Assembly (NCBI RefSeq): GCF_000150275.1
Contig: NW_002060947.1
Span: 2,097,740-2,161,739, forward strand
Direction of reading: 5' to 3'
Source of the DNA: Trichoplax adhaerens
Lineage: Eukaryota > Placozoa > Uniplacotomia > Trichoplacea > Trichoplacidae
DNA: 64,000 bases
In this document: positions 15,757 to 26,828 of the stretch, piece by piece
Numbering within the stretch: position 1 is the first letter of the stretch
Layout: every line of letters starts with the position of its first letter
Notes under the pieces: model-generated
Databases searched by the model: none
The model's input: only the letters and a program-made list of their open reading frames with translations
Told to the model about the DNA's origin: nothing
Translations under genes and position numbers: made by a program

Positions 15757-18700
15757 TTAAAAAAGAGTTTGTCGATTGTAAATTAAGTAACACAAGCAAC
15801 TCATAATCACAAAGAATAATGAAAAAATTATTACATTTAAACGGCTTCGAATACATTTGGCTTCGCTTTCCACCCGATCTAAAGTACCTTTTACATTTCC
15901 GACCTATACTCGTATGTTGAAAAATCATCCAATTATAAAAGATAACCAATAATCCCCTAGATGTTACTAATGGCGATAATAGTAGCTAATCTACGGTATT
16001 TTATTGGTAAAAATTATTTTCTTATAAATACCTGGGTCGTAAGATGAACAATTAAATTCTTCATTTCAACAATATCGTCTGATTCTGTCGCTAGAAAGCT
16101 ATCTTCCATACCTTTGGATAGAGTAAATCGACACAATAGTCTAAAAATAGTACAAAATTTAAAGTAATACCATAGTTAAACATGACTGTCAGTAATAAAT
16201 TTGTAAGCTACTGTAATTACTTGATCTATTTCATTTTTAATTTTAATAAATATCTCCGTGATACATAATGGTTAAGTATACGACCTATGTTCCATAATAT
16301 TACTAGGCAAGACCGATTTCCACCACGATGTTACATCACCTCCCATATTCTTACTAGATAAGGCAGTCGACAATATAAGAAATTTGTCTCTTATTACCAA
16401 ATGAGAGCGACCTATTATATTAATCAGTTGTTATCAGTCCGTAAATCATAGGCGTGGAATCGTTGGAATTTTGACAAATTATACATATTATCAATCGTAC
16501 GCGTATATTAGTCACATTTGCAATACCGGGTAAAAGAGTGATATTTATAGTAGCTGATGATTTAGGACGGATTAGCCCTACACTCGGTCTAACTTTATAG
16601 TTTCCTGGAGAAGTAGTTTTTATCTGTAATAAGTAATAATCAGTAAAATTATACTTCGTTAATTCGACAAGCAGTTAGCTTATTTACATCACCTTAAAAG
16701 CAACGGGCTGCGTTGATAGATTGGTTAAAGTTACGCATTCTTTAACTTCTTCTTTATTGGGAGTGGTCGCTCCCATGAAGATAATCTCATCTAAAGGACT
16801 TGAAAAACATAACAGTAATGAAAGACTACACTTGAAAATACTATTTATAAAATGGTAAGTTTCCTTACTTAATAGCTAATAAAATACCAACAGCTGATAC
16901 TGGTGAAGAAGGAAACCCTGGTGACTCAATTACTGGCCTAGATCTTTGCCGCAACGTATTTGGCTAAGGTAAAGTAAAAATGTTGTAATAATGCTTCAGT
17001 ATTATATTTTATAGCGTTTAACCTGGACAAAAAATTCATATAAGATATTTTAACCGGAATTATCTTCAATATTAGTAGATTTAAAAATTATTCTCAAGAT
17101 CATACCGATTCATTCACTACTTCAATTCCCGGCTGAAGATTCTCAATCGTTTTCTCTTGCTCCTCCTAACAAGAACTTTAATTAATTACGCAAATATGAT
17201 ATCAAAGTTATACAGATAACTATTAAATACCAGTGCAGTCTCCGAGTTCTGAGGCATAACTATTTCTTCAACATTGTCATTGAAATGGACCTATTGGCGT
17301 TTATGAAGTTAATTTCAATGCTTTCGCATTTACATAACCTTCAAGCAGTTACCCATTAATAAAATCTCTTACATGTCGCTTTCGCTTTTCTTCTTCATGA
17401 CTGCTCATGTCCTCTTCCACATTACCATTAGTTACCTCCACTGAGTCAGTGGTTGAGATGGCATCATCGTAAAGCCTCAATGATTAAACAATAACATTAT
17501 TAATGGGTATTAAATTTACTCGTATTAATGTATGTTAAATTTAAAGCATACTCTTCATCCTCTTCCACAAAATTACAATTTAAAATTGCCGAGGAATATT
17601 CATAACAATCCTTGTTTACAAACAAAGAAATAAAATCATGTAATGCAATATAATAAGTAATGTAATGGAATCCTATTTTTGATTGAAAAAATCAACTAAA
17701 TTGTAAACCTTTCCTCCTAAGTGACTAAGTAGTTGGTCTTCGTTTACGAAATTTTTTATTTCGTTCTTTTTTATAACTCTAAATAATTAATAGCTATAGC
17801 GTTAATCTATGACAATTATGGAGGTGACATATTTACTTTGCTTACTTGATTATCTCTAAAGCTTCCTTACTTAACCATGTCTTTATTATTTTCCATGCAG
17901 CTACAAAAGAAAATTTCGGGAAAACGTTGGTATAAATCATAATCACTTAGTAATTATGCGTTGAGTTTATCCATTGTCAGTGTAAGAAAGAACGAGATAA
18001 ATGTACTCTGCGTTCACTTACCATTTAATGTCCATGGCAATTCCAAAATTACTAAAACTCCTAAAGGACGCAAACAAAATTAAATAATAATTAAGCAAGC
18101 TAGTGCATACCTAAATACGATATGAAATAGTAACAGCTAACTATGACTTGTGTAAATTGAATGCTACGAAAAATCAAGCAATCCATGGTACTATAAAAAA
18201 TAATACAAAGGTGCTGCTATTTGTTTACGATTGCCACATGAAAACTACATTAGATTGCTAAAAGAAAACTGTCAAATAACTATAGTATAAACCTTCTAAA
18301 TTAAATATTTGCATAGATTTCTCCATATTTAAAGAAATTAATACATTACCTAATAACCCAGGATAATAATTTTCAAAGCAACTGATAACGAATTTTACAA
18401 ACTGCATATCCTAGATTTAAATAGACAGCATTATCGACTTATTATTCTCGTCATATAATAACAGATTTAATTAGAATTATTGCAATCATCGAAACCTAAA
18501 TTAACTTGCATATAGTATTAGCCTAGTAACATTAAATTACCAAATTAGTTAGGCCAGATCCAGTCATATCGAATAAGCACATTATTTTTTTCTTGTATTG
18601 AAATTGGCGATACTTGATATAAAAAAAATAAAGTCGAAAGTTATATAGATATTTACTGGTATTATCAACTAGCACCATCTCAGCTATCGATAGTCCTGTC

Positions 18701-19554
18701 AAACAACATTATGACTAAAGAACTTCAGCTATATCAAATATTTAACGAACCAGCTTTTCCATTAAATACACAAATAATTGCTTGCCACCCGCATGAGCCA
18801 CCGTGTCCTTCTGGTGCTTCCTTCCGCTAAATACTAATATCGGCCTCCCGTTTTTATCATGATTGCGCACGAATAATACACCAGCTTGAATTACGCCGGT
18901 ATTAATGGACTCGGTAGTAATATCTATTGGAAAATGATATTTTTAAGACAGATAGACAGGCTATCAAAATTTTTCTACTAAAATCATAATATCTGCATTG
19001 AAAATAATTCTAAACTACACATACAAGGGATACATAGACGAAAATAGAATCATGTGAATATAGCTATATAAAAATAATTATACTCCTGACAATTTAGAAA
19101 TATTAAAATCTTTAATCGACTGAAAATATGTGAAATAAACCTCGGGCCTCAGCTACCAGATAAATGTATAACAAATTTTACTAACCGTTAACTTTAAATT
19201 CCAATCTCCATTTTAAGCAGCTTCGCTATTGATCAGATTCAGAGTAAAGAATTAAAATGTTATTTATTATTATGAAAAATCCTGCTTTAAATCTAGCAAT
19301 TCTTCAATACTACATATATAAAAAGTTTACTATTAAAATATATGTAAAATTTCTCTATCAATAGCAGCTAACCGTACGGCCTATTCGATACTTACTAATA
19401 ATTCTAGCGATTTTTGTTTATCACCACGTTTAATTTCAACAAAGTTTGCAATAAACTTGTCGCTACAAACGTGAATAAAGTCCCTTTGATCGTATAATCC
19501 ATTTGTTACTTCAGCTATAGAGTTAGTCAGTGAAAGATGAAATTCAGAGTTTAG
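15757..19554 (-). CDS. MOSPD2: MOSPD2-like protein: CRAL-TRIO + MSP + C-terminal membrane anchor
   Basis: MOSPD2 is an ER-anchored tether whose MSP domain binds FFAT motifs at membrane contact sites. Eighteen exons give about 536 residues (human 518): 19396-19554, 19186-19225, 18751-18923, 18541-18591, 18350-18410, 18022-18060, 17846-17900, 17709-17778, 17552-17610, 17373-17475, 17231-17290, 17106-17165, 16869-16963, 16693-16798, 16527-16623, 16285-16411, 16032-16140, 15757-15903. The N-terminal helices end SCLKWRLEFKVND. The CRAL-TRIO fold (residues about 75-230) shows RDKNGRPILVF-like sequence (HDKNGRPILVF), CLFDMTGSGLTNL and LELPWTLNAAWKIIKTWL. An acidic linker follows. The MSP domain (about 345-460) has VTLTNLSTQPVAFKIKTTSP, YKVRPS and IMEHRLLCRFT. 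The C-terminus is a short amphipathic segment plus one hydrophobic span (VIIFSLFFVIMSCLCYLIY), a tail anchor. The first exon begins in frame at an acceptor; an ATG at 19673 gives MSELKHLRHTS but its donor phase did not fit, so the true start is unresolved. Confidence 0.92.
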
Positions 19555-22500
19555 CTACTGAAACAAAGCATCACCACAAAATAGAATGGACAGAATTTAC
19601 ATATATATCATAAAGTACTGAAGTAAATATTTTGAAATATTGCTTGTATGTCGTAGGTGTTTTAATTCCGACATTGCTCAATTTTAGTGAGGCTATACTT
19701 TACTAAAGATTTGCAAGTTTAACACAAATACCTATCTTTATCATAAAAATCTACTATTCACCGCAATGTAAGGTTAACATGAGCTGAAGATCTACAAACT
19801 CGATATCACAAGTTTACTTCTAGTACTCATGGAAATATTATATCAATACCATAGTGCATGTTCTATGTTATCATTCAATAATGTCTGCAGCGTAAAGCAA
19901 CATTAGCTATAAAAATCTTCACTTCATGTATGTGATTGCAGTAGAATATCTGAGATAGTAAATAACGTAGCATGAACCATAATGTTGAAAATATACAACT
20001 TTATAGTAATTTCGATGGTTAATTGGCCAATATATCGATAATACTGTACTGTATATACTCGTATATATACAATAAATGAAACAGGAGAAAGATTGTACCT
20101 TAGTTAGCCTGGATTAATAATATATATAATTACCCAAATAGTAGTTTGTTATATACTCATATTTAAAGATGGAGTAAGGTTTAAGTTTATAGCGATATTA
20201 TTTGGTGTTACAAGATGTATGCGATACATCTTGTAATACCTATCTGATATACACATTATTCATGAGTATATGGTATTTCAATCAAACTTAGTTACTTTAA
20301 TTTATACATGGGTAACATATTGTTTGCTCACTTGTTAAGTGATCTAGAATAGAAATAATTTCTTCATAAAAAATTAGCTACAGCAGTACTTTACAGTATA
20401 TTTGACACCAATTTTTCATGCTGGAGTGAATTCATACTTACACCATATTATCATAGTACGGATAGCTTTTTAATTATTTTTGTACTTGCTGTTACTACAC
20501 TATTTCGTTTAGTCGAAAGTACTGTCGAAGTTCTTCATAGGTATACTGGTATATCATAATACAACCGTTAAAAATCAACGTATATATATACAACGTTATG
20601 CAGTAATTGTCATGAAACTATAAATTGTATGTAATCTACTAGGGACTACAGCGTTGGACTCTCTACTGTTAATCATCAATCATTCCATTCTATACAGCAC
20701 GAATTGAGTGATATACGGTATTGGTAGTAGTACTGTAATGTGCAACAGATTAATGGTATTTTTAGTAATGTATCGCTAGTCAATAAACATTGAATACTGT
20801 TATTATTAGCCCATTTGGTTGCTAAAATACTGCATCATCGTGAGCTTATAGCAGATCAGTATCTGTGGGTAATACTGTCTTCCAATAGTATTGCATACTA
20901 GCGAGGCTTAATCGTTTGGACAGCTATGAGGTTTAGTAATGATACGTATATCACATTAGCAAGTACCAGGTAGAATAATACCGCCAAGGACAAAGCTTGT
21001 TATGGGATCGAGCACTTAATAATTAATAATTAACCGAAGGAATACACTGTCGTGCTTTACTATCTATTTCATCTCTTCTACCTATTTACCATTCGTATCC
21101 GTACCAGCAGCATACTCGTATTGCATTGCGATCCCATTAAAAGCAACTTTCTAAACTACTGTAGATCGTATCAAGCTAACTGCTCATACGCATATATTGC
21201 AGACACGAATTAGTAATGCGGACGACATATTGTTTATACTTTAGATCTAAGTATTCAATATAATAATGGTGATGAAAAGCGACAAGCAATAGCTAAAATT
21301 TTATGTACTGTATTTGAAATAGTGTAGAATATCGAGATTGTAAAGAGACTATCAAAAATGGTCTTGCAATAAGTAAATATTAAGTAAAAAAACTGAAAAC
21401 TTTCTATTAACAACTACAATATGGGCATATTGCTAGGCTTGAAAGTAAACATAGCAGATGAACAGTATCGTATCATAACTTGTATAATCAAACTATCGAT
21501 TGTTCATGCAGTACATCTGTGCTTCATGACATCTTGAGAGTTACATTGATATCAAAGGTGATGGTATAATGTGTAAATATTAACTAAAAGTAGTGAAAGT
21601 TTCCATCAACAAATTTCTAGTAAACTGACATGGTTGAAGTCGATGATGGACTAGAATAGCAACTGATAGAAAATATAATTTTGTAACAGTACTACAAAAG
21701 TCCATTTCAACGAGTTGGCGTTGACGATTACTTGAGAAGTGTTAGCCTAGTGTGAGCAATCCAAATGGTAATTACTGTACCTGAGGACTGATGCAGTAGT
21801 GTAAATACTAGGAAAACTACGATCGCGTATATTCTATGTCAAGTATTTACTATGATTACGAGTATCATTGCAATCTGCAATCCGTAGCTAATTCCCAAAT
21901 ATCCTTTTTCTTGATTTAATTAGTGGCATAGTACAACATTGATTGCTAACTATCCGAGTATGCAATCACCAAGACAAACAAACGATCGTTTTGAGTAAAA
22001 TCAACATTCGATCTACGTTTAACGCTATTCGATGATTAGGAGCATGAATGGATCAGTGCGTCTATAAGAAAATTATTATTCACGAATACGTGTGTTCGAA
22101 GTCTGCATTAGACGCTTTGAGTTAATTTATTATAGACGCTTACGCGTATATTGACGTTAAACAGAACCGACGATCGATTTAATAGCAATATCAATGAATT
22201 AAGAAGGCAATCAGTAAAATTCGTCAACACGACAGCATTAAGCAGGCAATCGCCGTAAAATATCATGCTACGATCTACTACAGTGTCCAAAAAATAGAGT
22301 AGTCGTCATTTTGCATATTAAAACTTCAATTAAGAACTAGCATGCATTGAAAGCCCAAATCTACGATTGCGTAGCGAAGCTAAAGCTTTGTCAATGGAGT
22401 TTTAAATTGATCATGTAGGCAATGGATGATTATCTTGTGATTGCAGTATACAGAATTTTAAAATCAGGGGCTATTACTACAAAACAGATTTCGTTTGTTG

Positions 22501-24005
22501 GCCATTCCTGATGAGATTTAACGTTGTAACTCGATGAAGATTAATACGTTATCATGATAATTCTGATACTCTCATGAGGATATCTCATTGCATTTTAAGA
22601 CACGTCTGACAAAGATTATTGCGATAACATTGTATTTATATGGAAAGTAGATGTTACCGTCAAATTCAGCTAAAATATTCTCCTTGACACTTTTGACAAC
22701 AGCATCCATTTAGCCTGCGCTACACGATTGGAAAGTTTGGGTTTGGATTTGAATTTGCTTTCAAACACTCAATTGTACAATAGATGACAGGATTGAACTG
22801 GATCATCAATTCCACTTGCGATTGATGATAGCGAACTGGATTATCGTCAACTGCTCAATTTGCTTTCTACGAGGTTGTAACAGCGCAATGATACTTGTAA
22901 CTACTTGATTTTATTAGCCAGGCCTTATTCAACGATGAAAGTGATGCTTGTTGTTATTTTATGATGTCATCATCATTTGAGATCCTTTATTATAGCAATG
23001 TCTAGAGTACACAGTAAGGATCAAGAGAACCTAGATCATTATTATTCAGGTTCACAAGGCAAGTTGAATTTGACCGGTGAGGACTTTCGATAGAAACCAT
23101 ACTCGGTACTATGGCGGATATGATGTTGTTTTGTACACACTACTGTAGAATCTTTGTTTAACTTTGCCTCTTGTTTACCCCCCCACAAGCGAGGCTAACT
23201 TTGCTATACGCATTGATGTATCCTCTGGTTAATAATTCTTCGTGTAGCGCTGTGATTCTGCCGGTAAAAGCCACTCCACAATATATATTGTACTGTGCTG
23301 TACTGACGAAATTTCAGACGATTCATTGAAGGAGATTTTATCAACATATGCATCCATCTACTGTATTCATATTCAATCCTATCTGAAATGAATCGTATTC
23401 TTAACCAGCTTGATCAATCATGATAGCTAGCTCTCGTTTTGGAAATAATCGAAATCAATCCTATCCCCTAGGCTCTGGTATTGCACTATTAACGGTATAG
23501 CATGAGACTGTACGAATTTACTTTGATCTCTATCAAAGCATGCAGTCTGACGACTACCGCCTACTGAGCTATAATTATTAGTAATTCCTGTTTGTCTTAA
23601 TACTCAAGGTGAAAATAGACGCAGCCATTTCCTTCATCGCACATACTGTAATACAGTTAACAATTGTATATCTAATTAACAAGAAGATGCTGTAGTCATC
23701 CACTAAATACCAATTAATATTGAGCTTTTGCGAACAGACACACAAAGAAAAATTGCCCCCCAATTTTTTAATATAGTAGATAGATACAGTAGATATGGTT
23801 AATATTCCAGTTAACCTCCATGTTTTTTGGACTGTGTCTTCTGGAGATGATCGTTCAGTAGAGTAAAAACCTTGGGGTCGATTATTTTGCTGGTCATTTC
23901 GAGCGTATCGTATGTCCGCTACCGTACACTATACTGTCTATGATTTTAGTGCAAATTTTGTACATGCCTTTCACTGGTAGAGTACCGAATGACAAGTTTA
24001 CGGCA
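19555..24005. other. Gene-poor intergenic stretch
   Basis: About 4.4 kb upstream of both MOSPD2 (minus) and ANAPC15 (plus) with no frame I can assign. It holds a perfect hairpin-forming palindrome at 20208-20236, scattered TACTGTAC strings (20044-20054, 23288-23306) and short C-runs near 23178 and 23756. The missing first exon of MOSPD2 may lie at its left end. Confidence 0.45.
20208..20236. repeat. 13 bp perfect inverted repeat with 3-nt loop
   Basis: TTACAAGATGTAT, loop GCG, then ATACATCTTGTAA. The arms are exact reverse complements. It lies in non-coding sequence 650 bp upstream of the MOSPD2 N-terminal exon. Function unknown. Confidence 0.85.
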
Positions 24006-24332
24006 TATAGTACTGTACATTACCGTCAGCCTACTGTATCATGCTGTACCTACCATATACACTCAACGTAGCGCCTATATTTTAAATGGTGAATTAGATA
24101 TGCTGCTCTACAGTGGTATACACTGTACTGGACTGCAATCTTGGAACTGTAATTGTCCACAGTGTACAGTACACTGAGTACAGTACTGTACTGTTGTCGA
24201 GTACTAGTTGTGTACTGTACACAGTTGAAATGACCAGCAAAATTGTCTGGCTGCCGGTTAAATGTTATCGCTATACTGTACTGTACTGTACAGTACAATG
24301 TGCAGTACAGTACAGTATAAGCCTACAGTACT
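24006..24332. repeat. GTACAGTAC palindrome cluster upstream of ANAPC15
   Basis: Multiple TACTGTAC/GTACAGTAC strings (notably 24160-24230 and 24273-24332) end about 130 bp before the ANAPC15 ATG. The spacing is very similar to the SUGT1 cluster. Several overlapping open frames here are products of the repeat and not genes. Confidence 0.8.
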
Positions 24333-24464
24333 AAAAAGACACAACTGACGACGTGACGGACTGACAGAAAATCAATATACTCTACTGTAATATATAGTAA
24401 GCACTGGAGCTGCAGCAAGCGCAATTCCATAATCAGTTCGAGTCGATATCATCGAAAGAGAGAA

Positions 24465-25708
24465 ATGGCTGGTGCTTTCCCTTCATTGCGCCCTAGTACT
24501 GTCGATGCCGCTTGGTATACTCTCAGTTTGAATTTATATGACTTAGAGACGATAGAAAGAGAAGAAAATAGGCTTATGGAGCAGGTAATACTGTATTCTT
24601 CAAATTATAAATGGATTTGCGTTCAGCAAGTCAAAGTGTTAATGCCGTTGTTAACAACAACACCATGATATCTTGTTAGTCATTCAAGGCGGAGATCTCT
24701 TCTGCTGTCGAAGTACTACAATCGCCATCGTAACACTGACTCGAGCTCAAATATCTGCGATAGAATAAATATTAGTTTCTAGTATCTTGTAATTATATTT
24801 TACTACCTATTGCTGAAACTTGTATAGCACTTTCAGCAACAGATAGTAAAATATACAGTACTTACAAGATGGCAGAGATTAATAAATAGCTTATTTATAT
24901 TATTACACAAACTATCATGCTAAAGCACTATCCTACAGTATCTTGTACAACGAGTCCCTAATCTTGACTCGAAAATAAACTGTAGTCTGTAGTAGTAGTC
25001 AAGGCGATGATGATACTACAAGCAATAGCAATATTTTTGCACAGTAACTCATGCTAACCTATAACTTAACTTGATTCATTGTACACCGCGGTAGCCATTT
25101 ATTCGTATTTGAAAGCTTTTAGTTATTATACGTATTGTAATAGATTCAGTTTAGTGTTTTGCTTGTGAAATTTCACCCGCCATAGATGCTTAGAATTATA
25201 TCTATCATACAGTAATGTCTAGTAAGCAGTAAACATATTGTTAATGTCAAGCAACGTCTTCTTATAACATAATAGATGCAAGATATTGGTGCTGATTCCC
25301 AGGCGATTATGACTCAAGCCGGAGATGAAGATGACGAAGGAGATGTCAGTATCGCATGTGCTTTCAATTTCGATGATATCTAAATTGTAATTATTGGTGT
25401 ACGCGTATACAGTAGTATTCAGACTTATCTACTGACAATGCGATTAATTATTCAGCCTAATCTATCCTTTCTTATCGACATTGACAGTGATAAATAAACT
25501 CAATACATTCATCATTAAATACCTTCAATTTGAATAGTTGTTCCATGTTACAATACGTGTATATAGAGAGCAGAAACGAATCATATCTTCTTTCTTGCAT
25601 TCTTTTCAATAGATATACGATGACGATGACGAGAGCGAACAAGATGATGCTCAAATGAACGATGGTTTTGATACCATGGATGATGATAATGATGATAATT
25701 TTGATTAG
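24465..25708 (+). CDS. ANAPC15: Anaphase-promoting complex subunit 15
   Basis: APC15 (yeast Mnd2) is a small subunit of the anaphase-promoting complex that helps Cdc20/mitotic checkpoint complex turnover. Three exons in phase 0: 24465-24584, 25276-25344, 25613-25708, giving 94 residues (human 121). The N-terminus MAGAFPSLRPSTVDAAWYTL matches the family's xxxFPSLxPxxxxxxWxxLxxP pattern, followed by the helix EETELQQQE-like segment DLETIEREENRLMEQ. The C-terminus is a run of Asp/Glu (DEDDEGD, YDDDDESEQDD, DDDNDDNFD) as in animal orthologues, though shorter. The start is the ATG directly before the conserved FPSL. Identification rests on the N-terminal 40 residues plus the acidic tail; the tail alone would not be diagnostic. 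The first intron (24585-25275) contains a pre-miRNA-like hairpin. Confidence 0.85.
24784..24870. ncRNA. Pre-miRNA-sized imperfect hairpin in ANAPC15 intron 1
   Basis: Left arm 24784-24818 (starting ATCTTGTAA, ending TTGCTGAAA) and right arm 24831-24870 (starting TTTCAGCAA, ending TTACAAGAT) pair over almost their full length. Interruptions are one 5-nt bulge in the right arm and about three mismatches. The loop is 12 nt (24819-24830). Weaker pairing continues outward (TATTAGTTTCT against AGAGATTAATA). The fold is about 87 nt, the size of an animal pre-miRNA. It could be transcribed from either strand, on the plus strand with the host intron. A small MITE is the alternative. Confidence 0.45.
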
Positions 25709-26828
25709 GATCCATCAAAGTTAACGGACTACTGATCAAAATCTGAACATGAATGGATTATAGCAAAATTTCAAAGAATTTTATCATACATGCGTTAATG
25801 AAGCACTTTTCAACACTAACTGATTTTATAGTAAATGTCGTCTATCACCTGTCTATATATACACTCAGAAAATGTCATTCCTAGGTACTGTAATATACAA
25901 TAATACTATACCGGATGCATAAAATGACAATCTTTAATCTCACTATTATAAATTGATTGATGACGTATTGCCTTTGAAATAGAAAATTTATTATTGCAAT
26001 TTGCCAATCTTCATTATGAATAGATTTACGTATTAGAAGCGTAATTATTTAGAAAAAAATGAATGATTTACCCCAAAATATTATTACTATGACACGTAAC
26101 TTAATTCAATGTTGTTGTATTTATAATAATGTTCAATTATTACAAGCCGTCTTCATGGAATGACGCTTGACATTGGTCCTATCGACCAAAGCTAGAAAAA
26201 GTTTCATGTTCGAGAAACATTAAAGCATTAAAAATGTATTCGTCTTTGTAAATATCGATAACCTTGCGGTCTTTATTGTTCTTATTGCGTATACGACAAA
26301 GTATAAATCAAACTTTTGGATAAGAGTAAGTACTAAGGAAAAAACACAACAATAATCTTGGGCATTTTTCGCTACGCTACCCTTATTCTTTAATGCTGTT
26401 TGAAATAGCATAATCGATGGTCTAAAAAGACATTATCCAGGATACGTCATTGCTTTTAGTGTCAACTCATTATAACTACTACCTAAACTAATATATGGTT
26501 CTATCACTCTTTAATTTATCCGTTAATGACAATTTTGCAAGGTGCTACCGCTAACAAGATTGGTTAGGATTAGCCAACAAAACTTAAAATTGGCTGTCCT
26601 TTCAATATTGTGAACTTAAAAAAATTAAAGTCTGCTATCATGATTAAATTGACTCTAATGAAATGATTAATGCTGTCGTTGTATATTCACAGCTAAGGCT
26701 GACGTAAGTTAAATACGTCATTTAAACAACTAGAATGGACGAGTGTTTTATAATCTACGTAAATAGCGAAAGATATTGATCACTATTCATGAACTAAATT
26801 CGTAAAATTAATATAAAAGTAAACATCA
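25709..26828. other. Intergenic between convergent ANAPC15 and PFAS
   Basis: 3' flanks of two convergent genes. No coding frame, RNA gene or repeat that I can support. Confidence 0.5.

Noticed and set aside
15638-15949. 103-residue minus-strand frame at the MOSPD2 3' end
   Set aside because: The MOSPD2 last exon uses a different frame here (15757-15903), which gives the expected amphipathic segment and tail anchor in phase with the previous exon.
19639-19673. ATG giving MSELKHLRHTS as MOSPD2 start
   Set aside because: The available donors do not join in phase with the exon 19396-19554; kept only as an unproven candidate.
24050-24334. Several overlapping frames on both strands (23989-24177, 24050-24298, 24113-24334)
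   Set aside because: They read through GTACAGTAC repeats, which lack stops in several frames; Tyr/Cys/Ser/Thr-rich translation, no conserved product.
26220-26411. 63-residue minus-strand frame 3' of PFAS
   Set aside because: Lies beyond the PFAS stop, no start context or family support.
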